Below are positions 1-9,207 of a DNA stretch of 64,000 nucleotides, piece after piece. The DNA comes from Methanococcoides orientis (GTDB lineage Archaea > Halobacteriota > Methanosarcinia > Methanosarcinales > Methanosarcinaceae). The stretch spans positions 434,001-498,000 of the forward strand of contig NZ_CP073710.1 in NCBI RefSeq assembly GCF_021184045.1. The letters are read 5' to 3'. Position numbers and translations under genes: made by a program. The notes below the pieces were generated by a model that saw nothing but the letters and a program-made list of their open reading frames with translations, was not told the DNA's origin and did not search any database. The number at the start of each line of letters is the position of its first letter. The first letter of the stretch is position 1.

Positions 1-1173
1 ATTGAGGACCTGATCCGTGGTAATTCCATTGACCTGCACGGTACTTCTCCTGGAACGGACTGCTATCCAAGAAAGGTTATTGATACGACCATCAACATAT
101 ATGACCTGAATCAGGCTATCATGCTAAATCCACGTAATTCTTATCAGAAGTACAATGCTGCGACCAACAGCACAAATCATACTCTGCACACTTATATGGG
201 TTCACTGCTGCCTCATCATGGAAATGTTACATACTCCGGTGCAGGAGTACTTTCACCTATGCACAATGATCCGAACTATGAGACCATTGGTACTGGTACG
301 CGTATTTTCCTGGGAGGTACTCAGGGTTATATTGTGGGCGAAGGTACGCAGCATTCCCCTGCAGCAGGTTTTGGCACACTGATGCTAAAAGGTGACCTTA
401 AAAATATGAGTTCTGAATACATCCGCGCTGCAACATTCGAAGGCTATGGTACGTCACTTTATGTTGGAATGGGCATCCCGATCCCGATCCTCAATGAAGA
501 CCTCGCAAAGGCCACTGCGATAACGGATGATGATATTGTCACTAATCTGCTTGACTATGGAATTCCCAGCAGGGACCGTCCGGTACTCAGGACCGTTACA
601 TATGGTGAACTTCGTTCAGGCTCTATAGATATTAATGGAAAAGAAGTTCCTACATCTCCAATGTCAAGTTTCAAGAAATCACGCCAGATAGCCAATGAAT
701 TAAAGGATTGGATCAAGGCCGGTGAATTCTTCGTTAGCATGCCTGTGGAACGTCTTCCTACGACCACACCCTGCAATGCAATGAAACAAAGCAATGTGGA
801 TCTACTTGTGGTTGACATTATGTCCTCAGATGTTACAACTATCCATGAGGATGCAGGTTTCCATGATGCTGCTAAGATCATCATGGAAAAACAATTCAAC
901 CATCTGCCTGTGGTCGATAGTGGAAATCACCTTGTGGGGATTGTCACTGCATGGGACATCTCAAAGGCTGTGGCAAAGGATGAACATGATCTTGTCAAGG
1001 ATATAATGACCCGAAAGGTTGTCACAACAAGTCCTGACGAAGCTGTCGATATTTCCGCTTTCAAACTGGATAGCAATAATGTTTCGGCACTTCCGGTGAT
1101 TGATTCTAATAAGCATGTTGTGGGCATAGTCACAAGTGATGATATCAGCAAATTGCTTGCAAGGAGGCACTAA
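1..1173 (+). CDS. L-aspartate semialdehyde sulfurtransferase large subunit-like (DUF39 + CBS), 5' partial
   Basis: The frame is open from the first base of the window, so the N-terminus is missing; the first internal ATG at 121 is not the start. The N-terminal part is the DUF39/HcyBio domain (COG1900), including a Cys in the stretch SPGTDCYPRK, which is likely one of the conserved cysteines of the family. The last ~120 residues form a pair of CBS domains (VDIMSSDVTT and VKDIMTRKVV mark the two repeats). The Methanosarcina acetivorans homologue MA1821 acts with a NIL-ferredoxin protein to convert aspartate semialdehyde to homocysteine, using sulfide-derived sulfur. The ferredoxin partner follows after 2 bp, which supports the same two-subunit enzyme here. 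The CBS pair suggests adenylate or S-adenosyl ligand control, but this is inferred. Confidence 0.9.
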   Translation: MEDLIRGNSIDLHGTSPGTDCYPRKVIDTTINIYDLNQAIMLNPRNSYQKYNAATNSTNHTLHTYMGSLLPHHGNVTYSGAGVLSPMHNDPNYETIGTGTRIFLGGTQGYIVGEGTQHSPAAGFGTLMLKGDLKNMSSEYIRAATFEGYGTSLYVGMGIPIPILNEDLAKATAITDDDIVTNLLDYGIPSRDRPVLRTVTYGELRSGSIDINGKEVPTSPMSSFKKSRQIANELKDWIKAGEFFVSMPVERLPTTTPCNAMKQSNVDLLVVDIMSSDVTTIHEDAGFHDAAKIIMEKQFNHLPVVDSGNHLVGIVTAWDISKAVAKDEHDLVKDIMTRKVVTTSPDEAVDISAFKLDSNNVSALPVIDSNKHVVGIVTSDDISKLLARRH

Positions 1174-1175
1174 CA

Positions 1176-1562
1176 ATGATGATCAAAATAAATATGGCTG
1201 CGGATATCGTTACAACACCTATCCTTGCAGAAGCTATTATCGAAACAGGTTCACTACTGAACATATCCCAGGCACACTTCGATCCGATCCATGGCGAAGT
1301 TGTGGCTGAGATACCCTCCGATCAGCTTGTGAAGATCCGTGATGCCCTTGTTAGCAGGGGTGCTGAGGTCGTGGTCCTTAACACTCCGATACACCGGGAC
1401 GAGGAAGAGTGCGTGGAATGTGGTGCCTGTATCTCTGTCTGTCCTGTGAAGGTATTCTCATTCGCAGATGATTGGAGCATTGAGGCTGATTCTGATAAAT
1501 GTATCCAGTGTGGTACCTGCCTTAAAATGTGTCCGCATAACGCCCTGGCCCTTGGCCAGTGA
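1176..1562 (+). CDS. NIL-domain ferredoxin, sulfurtransferase small subunit
   Basis: This 128-residue protein has an N-terminal NIL domain (about residues 1-70, the substrate-binding fold also found in methionine ABC ATPases) and a C-terminal bacterial-type ferredoxin with two [4Fe-4S] motifs, CVECGACISVCP and CIQCGTCLKMCP. This is the architecture of M. acetivorans MA1822, the electron-transfer partner of the DUF39 homocysteine-forming protein. The start at 1176 has the Shine-Dalgarno AAGGAGG at 1161-1167, and the gene begins 2 bp after the upstream stop, so the pair is clearly one transcript. It probably supplies electrons for reductive release of sulfide from a persulfide on the large subunit; that mechanism is family knowledge and not visible here. 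Confidence 0.92.
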   Translation: MMIKINMAADIVTTPILAEAIIETGSLLNISQAHFDPIHGEVVAEIPSDQLVKIRDALVSRGAEVVVLNTPIHRDEEECVECGACISVCPVKVFSFADDWSIEADSDKCIQCGTCLKMCPHNALALGQ

Positions 1563-1571
1563 TCCGGGATC

Positions 1572-2285
1572 ATGAAAGAGCATTTTCAGCTCAAGGAGAC
1601 CATTGTCACCATCGTTGGTGACGATCAGTCTCATATTGATGCAGCAAAGCGTGCGATCGCTCTGCATAGGGCAGAACTGGAAGGGTATATCCTCCGGGAT
1701 CCTTTTTTTAAGATAACTCTGGAGCCCTATGAATGTAGTGAGGATGCACCGGAAGTCGTCAGGAGACTTGTAAAGGCAGGCAACACTATGGGCATTGGTC
1801 CCATGAGCGCCGTCGCCGGTACAATATCAGCGCTTGCCGTTGAAGCAATGGTGGATGCAGGAGCCTCTTACGCTATCGTTGATAATGGTGGGGATATTGC
1901 GATCGTTAATGAGCGGCAGGTTATCATTGGCATATATGCAGGAACTTCTTCAATTAAGGATATTGGACTTGTAATTGAACCTTCGTCGAAAATTCGCGGG
2001 ATCTGCACCTCTTCTGGTACTGTGGGTCCATCCATAAGTTTTGGACAGGCAGATGCTGCTGTCATATTTTCGGATGATGTTTCTCTGGCGGACTCTGCAG
2101 CTACAGCTCTTTCAAATGCAACTGATACTGGCAGAGGTGCTGTTGAGCAAGCATTCGATGTTGTAAAAGGCATTCCCGGTATAGGTGGTGCTCTGGTAGT
2201 TCAGGGAGAATATATGGGAATGTGGGGCAATGTGCCAAAAATAAGTCGTGCTGATGTGCGATATGAGTGTATTACCAAAGGCTAA
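1572..2285 (+). CDS. UPF0280 family protein (COG2122, ApbE-like)
   Basis: A 237-residue protein of the UPF0280 family, distantly related to the FMN transferase ApbE. The diagnostic stretch [18 protein letters not shown] is present near residue 77, followed by DNGGDIAIV and a second Gly-rich segment (TSSGTVGPS) around residue 145. It starts 9 bp after the ferredoxin stop and completes a three-gene unit. COG2122 proteins co-occur with the DUF39 and NIL-ferredoxin genes in methanogens and have been linked genetically to homocysteine formation at low sulfide. The biochemical step is unsettled. A flavin-related or sulfur-carrier role is possible; I see no motif that decides. Confidence 0.85.
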   Translation: MKEHFQLKETIVTIVGDDQSHIDAAKRAIALHRAELEGYILRDPFFKITLEPYECSEDAPEVVRRLVKAGNTMGIGPMSAVAGTISALAVEAMVDAGASYAIVDNGGDIAIVNERQVIIGIYAGTSSIKDIGLVIEPSSKIRGICTSSGTVGPSISFGQADAAVIFSDDVSLADSAATALSNATDTGRGAVEQAFDVVKGIPGIGGALVVQGEYMGMWGNVPKISRADVRYECITKG

Positions 2286-2343
2286 TTAAGTATAAGGTTG
2301 AAGGCGCATTGCTGCACCTTCGCTTATTTTCTCCTCTTTATCT

Positions 2344-3042
2344 TTAAGAAGGTGGTGCTGCCTGGAATGGAATTTCCTCGTAAGGTTGTATTACGACAAA
2401 TCCTTCTCCTTTGAAAGCCATCTGTACACTTTCTCCGCTTGTACGTCCGACAAGTGTCTTGAGGGAGATATCGGTCTTAAGGTCCGGTTTCAGGTTGCCT
2501 GACCATGCAACTGTTGCATTTGGATCTGTAAAGACCGGCCTGTTCTTTGTTACTTTAAGTGTCAGTGGGTCATAGTGTGTGGTGATCGCTACCATTCCTG
2601 TCCCTTCAAGTTTGACATTGAAAAGTCCTCCTGCAAGCATTCCGGTGACCTTTTTCATGATCTTGATGTCCCAGTTTATCCCATCTTCAAAAGCAAGAAG
2701 GTCATTACCATTGACAAAAATAGAGTCGTTATCAAGTTTAAGTATGGATATCTTTTTGCCTTCATCTGCAAGGTAAACTTTACCCTGTCCTTCTGCTTTT
2801 GTAAGGCTGACACCTTCTCCGGTGACTGCCTTTTTAAGCATTTTTCCAACACCGTGTTCGAGTACCCCTTCTCTTGTGAACTTAACGTCGCCAAGATATG
2901 CTACCATTGAACCTCGTTTTGTCCATACCCGGCCGTTGAGGTTAAGTTCAAGCATCCTGTCCCTTTCAAGCTCGAACAAACCTTCTCCAAGGTCTTTTTG
3001 TCCGGTCATTTCAATGAATTCATCGACTGAATATCTTCCCAT
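2344..3042 (-). CDS. AIM24 family protein (COG2013)
   Basis: A 232-residue soluble protein with the repeated beta-strand pattern of the AIM24/DUF124 family: alternating hydrophobic stretches with motifs such as [25 protein letters not shown] and the C-terminal [12 protein letters not shown]. The family is widespread in bacteria and archaea and has no firmly assigned molecular role; the yeast member is mitochondrial. No signal peptide or membrane segment is evident. It is transcribed towards the UPF0280 gene, and its start faces the long ftsZ upstream region, so it has its own promoter within 3043-3360. Confidence 0.85.
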   Translation of the reverse strand: MGRYSVDEFIEMTGQKDLGEGLFELERDRMLELNLNGRVWTKRGSMVAYLGDVKFTREGVLEHGVGKMLKKAVTGEGVSLTKAEGQGKVYLADEGKKISILKLDNDSIFVNGNDLLAFEDGINWDIKIMKKVTGMLAGGLFNVKLEGTGMVAITTHYDPLTLKVTKNRPVFTDPNATVAWSGNLKPDLKTDISLKTLVGRTSGESVQMAFKGEGFVVIQPYEEIPFQAAPPS

Positions 3043-3361
3043 ATTATCATTCCTTATTATCTGAGATCTTCTTTTATCCAGGTTTGCTTTTCCTATCTAT
3101 TCAAGATTTCTTTTTGGTAGCAAGTACTTTTCTGGAACGTTACAAATGATTATTGATCAGGTTATATAATAAAGTTCAGTATAATATATTATTTTGAATT
3201 ATTTACAATTGGTATGTCTTTCCTATTCTTTCTTTTAAATATCAAAAAATCACAAAAGTTTACAAAAGTTCGACAATATTAGAATTATAAGTCGTATTGA
3301 ATATCAAATCGAATATAAAATCGATTGCAGTGATGTCCAAGTGCTTTGCGACAATTGTCGA

Positions 3362-3374
3362 TAACCTTATATAT
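3362..3374 (+). promoter_or_regulatory. Archaeal TATA box upstream of ftsZ leader
   Basis: The stretch ACCTTATATATCA is a near-consensus archaeal TATA element in a generally AT-rich region. Transcription would begin near 3395-3400, about 345 nt before the proposed ftsZ start. This implies a very long leader or a separate small RNA. Confidence 0.55.
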
Positions 3375-3394
3375 CAATATCTATAAATAGTATT

Positions 3395-3710
3395 TTTAGA
3401 CGACAGTCATATTGGAACAGGTCGACAAACATTCAGGTGTATGTCATTCAGGTCTGTTTCATATGTCAGATTTATTTCTGACAGCAAGAGAGGGTGATGT
3501 GAAGGATGTTATCGGGATTCCCGGTAGTAGTGACTCGGTCAGTGATTACTATAGACTACTTCATTTTTGCCGAAATATAACCGTTCGCTTACAACACGAG
3601 CGGCCGCAGGGATGCTTGCGGACAAGAGAGAGTATAAGCCTCCTGTCGTAATTGCAAGGGGCATAACATTGATCTAACTACAGTCAGCGTGTTTAATACG
3701 CGCAAATTGC
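3395..3710 (+). ncRNA. Candidate structured leader or small RNA upstream of ftsZ
   Basis: This ~315 nt segment has no convincing gene; a possible 79-codon frame starting at a TTG at 3412 resembles nothing I know and lacks a ribosome binding site. It contains several strong hairpins. TGTCAG/CTGACA closes an 8 nt loop at 3464-3483. CCGCA/TGCGG flanks a short loop near 3602-3620. GCGTG/CGCGC lies at about 3687-3703, just before ftsZ. GTAGTGACT/AGTGATTAC pairs imperfectly near 3528-3550. It is richer in G+C than the AT-rich DNA before it. It could be a regulatory leader of ftsZ or an independent RNA. It does not match RNase P or SRP RNA signatures that I can recognise. Confidence 0.35.
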
Positions 3711-3743
3711 AGCAGAATGCAATATCCAAGAGAGGGGATGAAC

Positions 3744-4934
3744 GTGCAGTCTATAGTACAAGAAGCATTAAGACACACAGAGAAAGAAAAAGAGTACAGG
3801 CAATCAGTATCAGCAGACGACCAGTTCGATGGTTTCGGAATGCCCCGGATCACCATAGTTGGTTGTGGCGGTGCTGGAAACAACACCATCAACCGTTTGT
3901 ACAACATCGGTATTGAAGGTGCAGAAACTATTGCTATTAACACCGATAAACAGCATTTGGATCATATCCGTGCTGACAAGAAGATACTTGTCGGTAAGAC
4001 ACTCACAAGAGGTCTTGGTGCTGGCGGTTATCCTGAAGTTGGCGCAAAAGCTGCAGAGCTTGCACGCGGTACCCTTGAAGAGATCTTCAGGGAAAGTGAC
4101 CTTGTTTTCGTAACAGCTGGTATGGGTGGAGGAACCGGTACTGGTGTAGCACCTGTTGTTGCAGAGATCGCAAAGGAACAGGGAGCTATCGTAGTAGGTA
4201 TGGTCTCCAGTCCGTTCAGAGTAGAGCGTGCACGTACCGTAAAAGCAGAGGAAGGTCTTGAGGAATTCCGCAGGGCAGCTGACACAGTTATCGTTCTTGA
4301 CAACAACAGGCTTCTTGATTACGTTCCAAACCTGCCTATCGAACAGGCATTCTCAGTTATGGACCAGCTTATCGCTGAGACCGTAAAAGGAATCACAGAG
4401 ACTATCACTCAGCCGTCTCTCATTAACCTTGACTACGCAGATATCCGTGCTATCATGGGTTGCGGTGGCGTTGCTGTCATGCTTGTCGGAGACAGCAAGA
4501 ACCAGGACAAGAGCAACGACGTTGTTCGCACAGCACTCAATCACCCACTCCTTGATGTTGATTACAGAGGTGCAACAGGCAGCCTTGTACACATCACAGG
4601 TGGTCCTGATCTTAGCCTGAAGGAAGCAGAAGAGATCGCAGCATCCCTTACCTATGAGCTTTCGCCAAATGCAAATGTCATCTGGGGAGCACGTATCAGG
4701 GACGATTACGAAGGAAAGGTACGTGTCATGGCTATCATGACCGGTGTGCAGTCTGCACAGGTACTTGGTCCTCAGTTCCAATCAGGTATTGTTGAGAACA
4801 CAAATACTAATACAAACACAAACGCATCGAGGTCCTCCTCTTTTTCTCGGGTCGAACGGGGACGTCGTACCGTAGTTGAACCAATAGGTGCACAGGCATC
4901 ACATGGTGGTTCAATTATCGACATAATCCAGTAA
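3744..4934 (+). CDS. ftsZ: Cell division protein FtsZ
   Basis: Tubulin-like GTPase that polymerises into the cytokinetic ring. The nucleotide-binding region begins with the glycine-rich segment [13 protein letters not shown], and the signature loop GGGTGTG lies about 40% of the way in, followed by the T7/synergy region [12 protein letters not shown] low-complexity linker of alternating Asn and Thr leads to a C-terminal tail ending GGSIIDIIQ, typical of archaeal FtsZ. I favour the GTG at 3744 (protein beginning MQSIVQEAL) because GAGAGGGG at 3730-3737 then lies 6 nt upstream; in-frame ATGs at 3717 and 3738 are alternatives. No secE/nusG genes follow, unlike in many euryarchaea. Confidence 0.95.
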   Translation: MQSIVQEALRHTEKEKEYRQSVSADDQFDGFGMPRITIVGCGGAGNNTINRLYNIGIEGAETIAINTDKQHLDHIRADKKILVGKTLTRGLGAGGYPEVGAKAAELARGTLEEIFRESDLVFVTAGMGGGTGTGVAPVVAEIAKEQGAIVVGMVSSPFRVERARTVKAEEGLEEFRRAADTVIVLDNNRLLDYVPNLPIEQAFSVMDQLIAETVKGITETITQPSLINLDYADIRAIMGCGGVAVMLVGDSKNQDKSNDVVRTALNHPLLDVDYRGATGSLVHITGGPDLSLKEAEEIAASLTYELSPNANVIWGARIRDDYEGKVRVMAIMTGVQSAQVLGPQFQSGIVENTNTNTNTNASRSSSFSRVERGRRTVVEPIGAQASHGGSIIDIIQ

Positions 4935-5048
4935 GTTCATTTTTTATGGGTCGGTGTGAAATACCGCCGGTCCTATTCCACCACTTTTTTATTGATCTGC
5001 TTTTCTTCCAATAGATATTCTTTTTTACAATGCAGCTAATCTTAGGTC

Positions 5049-6515
5049 ATGGATATTCTGGTCACAACCGGTAAGCTTGCAGAGAAAACTGTACGTTACT
5101 CTGTAGTTGATAACGCCGATGTTCTTGTTCTGGATGTTGAAGTAGCCGCATTTCTCACTCCTCACAGGCTGCTCTCTGCCTTGAAAAATCAGCAGAAGAA
5201 GTATGATGTGATCTTTGTACCGGGTCTTTGTACCGGAGATTTTTCACTTGTTGCAAAAGAATTGGGATGTAAGGTATTCCTGGGTCCCAAACATGCTTAC
5301 GATCTTAGTAGTGTGCTCCGCTTTGTCGACGAGATGGAGTTCTCACTGGAGGTTCCTGCATGTGAACTTCTCTCTGATGTATGGAGGGATATTGCCCTGG
5401 AGACTCTTGATGAGGTCGAGGAAAAAGCTGAACCACTTATGGACCTTAAAACTGTTAAGCTTGGTGGCGGTTCTCGAATGAAAGTGATGGCCGAGATTGT
5501 GGATGCAACCGGTCTTGATGGGGATGTACTTTCAAAAAGGATAAGTTCGTTCATCAAAAAAGGCGCTGATATCATAGATCTTGGTGCATCACTTACCGCA
5601 TCTCCGGAGGATGTAAAAAGGGCTGTGGGTGTGGCTCGCAAAGTGTCCACTGTCCCTATAAGCATTGACACGCTGGAGTCGGAGCTGATCAAGGCTGCAC
5701 TGAATGAGGGTATTGATCTTGTGCTGAGTCTGAATTCCAGTAATATTGATGAAGTGGCAGAAGAAGTTGCTCTCGCAGGGGTTGCAGCAGTCATAATTCC
5801 AGATGCTGGGGCAGGTTTTGAGAGCCTTATAAAAAACATTGATGCTGCCAGATCAGCAGGAATTAGTAATATTATCGCTGATCCTGTGCTTGATCCAATA
5901 GGGCATGGTATCTCAAGATCGATCGTAAGGTATTCCCGATTCCATGAAGAGTATCCTGATGTTCCTGTATTTTTTGGGGTTGGGAATGTAACTGAGCTCA
6001 TTGATGCTGATTCTGTAGGAGTCAATGCAACCCTTTGTGGAATTGCTGCGGATGTGGGTTCATGCATTTTGTTTACGCCTGAGTTCAGTGAGAAAACACG
6101 TGGTTCTATCAGTGAACTGAACACAGCAGCAAAGATGATGGCTCTTGCAAAGGAAAGGGAAAGTTCTCCAAAGGACCTGGGTCTCGATCTCCTATGCCTT
6201 AAAGAAAAACGAAGGCGTCCGGATGTTGAAGTTCCGGAAAAATATGTCATGGCGCAGAAGTTTGCCGGATGGGAACTTGACCCGTTAGGTCCTTTCAGGA
6301 TTGGTATAGCTGCAGATGATAGTGGTGGCGTTATCGTCGCACAACATGAAAAAGCAACGATCGTGGGACAAAATGCAAGAGATATAATGGACACTATTAT
6401 GAAGATGAAGCTCATATCAAAGGTGGACCATGCATCTTATCTGGGATGTGAACTTGAAAAAGCTGAAATAGCTCTTCGTCTTGGAAGGAGTTATTCACAG
6501 GATGATGATCTTTGA
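5049..6515 (+). CDS. Dihydropteroate synthase-related protein (TIGR00284 type)
   Basis: A 488-residue protein with an N-terminal ~140-residue archaeal-specific domain and a central TIM-barrel like dihydropteroate synthase: KVMAEIVDATGL, then the phosphate and pterin-site-like stretch GADIIDLGASLT and PISIDTLES in strand order. A ~100-residue C-terminal extension ends in acidic residues. The family is present in methanogens, where condensing a pterin with a p-aminobenzoate ribose derivative is a step of tetrahydromethanopterin synthesis. Assignment to that step is inference. The next gene starts 12 bp downstream, so the two are probably co-transcribed. Confidence 0.85.
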   Translation: MDILVTTGKLAEKTVRYSVVDNADVLVLDVEVAAFLTPHRLLSALKNQQKKYDVIFVPGLCTGDFSLVAKELGCKVFLGPKHAYDLSSVLRFVDEMEFSLEVPACELLSDVWRDIALETLDEVEEKAEPLMDLKTVKLGGGSRMKVMAEIVDATGLDGDVLSKRISSFIKKGADIIDLGASLTASPEDVKRAVGVARKVSTVPISIDTLESELIKAALNEGIDLVLSLNSSNIDEVAEEVALAGVAAVIIPDAGAGFESLIKNIDAARSAGISNIIADPVLDPIGHGISRSIVRYSRFHEEYPDVPVFFGVGNVTELIDADSVGVNATLCGIAADVGSCILFTPEFSEKTRGSISELNTAAKMMALAKERESSPKDLGLDLLCLKEKRRRPDVEVPEKYVMAQKFAGWELDPLGPFRIGIAADDSGGVIVAQHEKATIVGQNARDIMDTIMKMKLISKVDHASYLGCELEKAEIALRLGRSYSQDDDL

Positions 6516-6527
6516 TCTTTAGGTGTT

Positions 6528-6989
6528 ATGATGAAACTGGAAATTAACGATAAAGAAGCAATTGTTGAAATACTGGCAGCAAGGTACTTTGCAGACCAGG
6601 GCTGGAAATGGATCAGTCTCAGGCGTGATGTGGATCGGATCTACAAGAGCTTTGAAGAGCTTGAAGACCAGTATAATGCATATCCTTATATGAGCAAGGA
6701 CTGGTATGTGGAGAACTCTGCATCAAAGAATATTCACTTATGTAGCAAATGGGATGAACTCAAAACGTTTGTGGATTTCCTGAAAGCTTATTCAGAAGAC
6801 TTTGATTTCCTTGTTAGCAACAATGACCGGAAGATGTTCTGCATCGCTACTTCTGATGGTCAGATCACGGACACCCAGAAACGCGCTATTACAGAGGCGA
6901 GGAACCTTAAGTGTAATGTCTTTGTTTTCAAGGCAAATGTTCCGGATGAATTGGATTTTGAACTTTTACAGGTAGGCGGCGGTTATTAA
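6528..6989 (+). CDS. Conserved hypothetical protein, nuclease-fold-like
   Basis: A 153-residue acidic soluble protein starting 12 bp after the DHPS-like gene, with AGGTG upstream of the ATG pair at 6528. I do not recognise the family with certainty. The middle-to-C-terminal pattern, FDFLVSNN followed by KMFCIATSDGQITDTQKRAI and NVFVFKANV, follows the strand-strand-helix-strand layout of VRR-NUC/PD-(D/E)XK nucleases, in which a hydrophobic strand carries the catalytic E-x-K and the next segment is a turn before 'Q' and a helix. Here the E-x-K position reads C-I-A, so a catalytic role is doubtful. The resemblance is pattern-based only. Confidence 0.65.
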   Translation: MMKLEINDKEAIVEILAARYFADQGWKWISLRRDVDRIYKSFEELEDQYNAYPYMSKDWYVENSASKNIHLCSKWDELKTFVDFLKAYSEDFDFLVSNNDRKMFCIATSDGQITDTQKRAITEARNLKCNVFVFKANVPDELDFELLQVGGGY

Positions 6990-7186
6990 AGATACTGTCT
7001 TCCTATTGCTTTTTTAGACCAGAACCCTTATATTCCATCCATGCAATTTAATTAATGCTTTAAAGTATAACTTTTTGCTTCAAACGTAAGGTATCAGGTG
7101 GTATTTACTCAAGTATCTGCTTCTTTTCCATTATGTTTTCCAGCTTAGTTAGTCCTTTCAAGCATCACAAAAAGGATGTGAAATAT

Positions 7187-7393
7187 TTGTTCAACAACAT
7201 GGAATCAACTGCTCCAGTAGAAGCTGGCGAAACATACGACGTAACAATTGAAGATATTGCAAAGGAAGGAGACGGCATCGCAAGAGTAAGCGGTTTTGTA
7301 ATCTTTGTACCTGCCACCTCCGTTGGCGACGAAGTGACCATCAAGGTCACCAAAGTAATGCGCAAGTTCGCTTTCGGTGAAGTAGCTGAGTAA
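7187..7393 (+). CDS. TRAM domain protein, probable RNA chaperone
   Basis: A small protein of about 65-69 residues that is almost entirely one TRAM domain: YDVTIEDIAKEGDGIARVSG then FVIFVPATSVGDEV and KVTKVMRKFAFGEVAE. TRAM proteins of this size are abundant in Methanosarcinales. In Methanococcoides burtonii and relatives they are cold-responsive RNA chaperones that take the place of bacterial CspA. I choose TTG 7187 because AAGGATGTGA (7171-7180, one mismatch to the SD consensus) sits 6 nt upstream. ATG 7199 is the alternative, and ATG 7133 lacks any ribosome binding site. A pyrimidine-rich tail follows the stop. Confidence 0.88.
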   Translation: MFNNMESTAPVEAGETYDVTIEDIAKEGDGIARVSGFVIFVPATSVGDEVTIKVTKVMRKFAFGEVAE

Positions 7394-7616
7394 TTTCTCA
7401 GCTTCTTTTTTGATGTGAAGAATAGATTCATTTATTCTTTACACAACTGTTTTTTTGTAATTTCTTACTTATTTCTCTGATTTTTCTAATTTTTTGAATT
7501 TCCTTATTTCCGTCATTGACCTTCCCACTTACATTCCACTCACTTGTTTACTCGCTTTTTCGTCAGTTCCACATTTACCTGCCTATATCTTCGTTGTATG
7601 AACCGCTGAAACAGAT

Positions 7617-7627
7617 TTATAATATAT
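7617..7627 (+). promoter_or_regulatory. TATA box of geranylgeranyl reductase gene
   Basis: TTTATAATATA lies 23 nt before the ATG at 7650. With the usual ~25 nt spacing, transcription would begin at or next to the start codon, giving a leaderless or nearly leaderless mRNA. Confidence 0.55.
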
Positions 7628-7649
7628 CACTCCTATAGAACACATTCCC

Positions 7650-8840
7650 ATGACGCCTGAAAACTCATATGATCTGATCATTGTCGGTGCAGGGCCTGCC
7701 GGTTCTACAGCTGCAACCTATGCAGCAAAGGCGGGTGCATCCGTACTTCTCATAGATAAAAAGAAGGATATTGGTATACCACTCCAATGTGGCGGTTTCC
7801 TTCCTCATCTTGAAACTCTGCAGGAGCTTGTTCCAAATGCTGAGCTTCCCTTTACTCTTGAGTCAATACCTTCGGAATGCATACATGCTTCAAGTAGTGT
7901 GCAGCGTTTTATCGCTCCCAATGGTAATTCCAAGGAATTTGAAGTAGATGCTGATGCGATCGACAGGCGCAGGTTTGATAAGTATCTTGCAAAAGTGGCA
8001 GGCAAATGCGGTGCACAGCTCATGGCAGGTACCAACGTCCTTGAGGTAAATGGCACTACTGTTAAGGTCGATGGTGTTTTCGGTGAACATATGATCCACG
8101 GTAAAGTTCTCATTGGTGCTGATGGTCCTAATTCGATCGTTGGAAAAGCAAAGGGACTTGTGCGTGATCCTGATCCAATGGGTACAGGGACGGCATTCGA
8201 GTATGAGATCAGCGGTGTGGATGTTGACCGGGATGCTGTGGAGATGTACTTTGGAAAAGATTATGTTCCCGGTGGCTATGCCTGGGTTATCTCTCAGGGA
8301 GGCGATACTGCCAATATTGGTGTAGGTATCAGGGAAGTCCTTTTCAGGAATGGTATGTCTGCAAGGGATTATCTTGAAAGGTTCATGTATGAGCATCCAA
8401 TTGCCAGTAAAAAGCTGACTGGCGGCTCTATAATTTCCATTGTTTCCGGGCTTGTGCCTGTTGGTGGTGCTCCAAAAGTGACTGCTACTAAGGATACACT
8501 TGTTGCCGGTGATGCTGCCGGCCATATCATAGCCACCAATGGTGGCGGTATCTCCACTGCAATGGTTGGCGGAAAGATCGCTGGCCAGACTGCCGTTGAT
8601 TCTCTTGAAGGCAAATGCAAGTTGACAGATTATGATGAGCGCTGGAGAAAAGAGATGGGACTTGAGATCAAGACCGCAGTCTATGTGAGAAAGCTAATGG
8701 ATAACCTCATGCGCTCCGATTCAATGATGTCTGCAGCGATAAAGATGATCGATCCTGAGCATATGAAGGCATTACAGTGCGGTCAGTTGCCGGATGCGGT
8801 CAGGAAAGGGCTCATCAAGATGAACTTTGGGATAAAATGA
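7650..8840 (+). CDS. Geranylgeranyl reductase family FAD protein
   Basis: A 396-residue flavoprotein of the digeranylgeranylglycerophospholipid reductase family, which saturates isoprenoid chains of archaeal ether lipids and polyprenols. The Rossmann FAD motif IIVGAGPAGSTAA is near residue 10. A second FAD-contact motif, GDAAGHIIATNGGGI, is near residue 290. The GGYAWVIS...ANIGVGI stretch around residue 210 matches the YxWxFP-GxG substrate-channel motif of the family. No membrane segment is needed; members are peripheral. Several paralogues are normal in methanogens, so which lipid it reduces cannot be told. The stop overlaps the next start (ATGA). Confidence 0.9.
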   Translation: MTPENSYDLIIVGAGPAGSTAATYAAKAGASVLLIDKKKDIGIPLQCGGFLPHLETLQELVPNAELPFTLESIPSECIHASSSVQRFIAPNGNSKEFEVDADAIDRRRFDKYLAKVAGKCGAQLMAGTNVLEVNGTTVKVDGVFGEHMIHGKVLIGADGPNSIVGKAKGLVRDPDPMGTGTAFEYEISGVDVDRDAVEMYFGKDYVPGGYAWVISQGGDTANIGVGIREVLFRNGMSARDYLERFMYEHPIASKKLTGGSIISIVSGLVPVGGAPKVTATKDTLVAGDAAGHIIATNGGGISTAMVGGKIAGQTAVDSLEGKCKLTDYDERWRKEMGLEIKTAVYVRKLMDNLMRSDSMMSAAIKMIDPEHMKALQCGQLPDAVRKGLIKMNFGIK

Positions 8841-9196
8841 GCCTTTTATTTGTTTACGGCACTTTAAAAAGTGGATATTGTAACCATCATCTACTTGGAG
8901 ATTCTGTTCTTGTATCTGAGGTCTGTACAAAAGCGAAATTTCGTATGTTGGACATGCAGGATTTTCCCGGTGTGGTGATGAGTGAACCTGCATCAAGGAT
9001 ATCTGGTGAGCTTTTTGATGTGGATGGTGAAACATTGGATGTTATCGATGATCTTGAAGGCAAATGGTTCTTCAGGGGGGAAGTATTGTTGGATAATGGT
9101 TCTAAAGCAGGAATGTATTTCCTTTCACCGGATGTTCAACATGAAAGATACTCTGTAATAGAGTCTGGTCTCTGGTCTAATGATGATGAAAATTGA
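8837..9196 (+). CDS. Gamma-glutamylcyclotransferase-like (AIG2/GGCT) protein
   Basis: A 119-residue protein starting at the ATG that overlaps the previous stop by 4 bp. The N-terminal signature LFVYGTLKSGYCNHHLL is the substrate loop of the GGCT/AIG2 fold. The segment SGELFDVDGETLDVIDDLEG holds the expected acidic patch with the catalytic Glu position of the superfamily. Members cleave gamma-glutamyl-amine or gamma-glutamyl peptide bonds by cyclotransfer; the substrate in archaea is unknown. Coupling to geranylgeranyl reductase and a radical SAM gene looks like operon convenience, not a pathway. Confidence 0.85.
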   Translation: MSLLFVYGTLKSGYCNHHLLGDSVLVSEVCTKAKFRMLDMQDFPGVVMSEPASRISGELFDVDGETLDVIDDLEGKWFFRGEVLLDNGSKAGMYFLSPDVQHERYSVIESGLWSNDDEN

Positions 9197-9207
9197 GGAG
9201 GGTGCAA

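Noticed and set aside
3412-3651. 79-codon frame from TTG upstream of ftsZ
   Set aside because: No ribosome binding site, no recognisable family, and its DNA is better explained by RNA hairpins.
5297-6415. Long open frame (372 codons) on the minus strand
   Set aside because: It is antisense to the DHPS-like gene, has Ser/Ile-rich low-quality composition and no family pattern; it results from the codon bias of the true gene.
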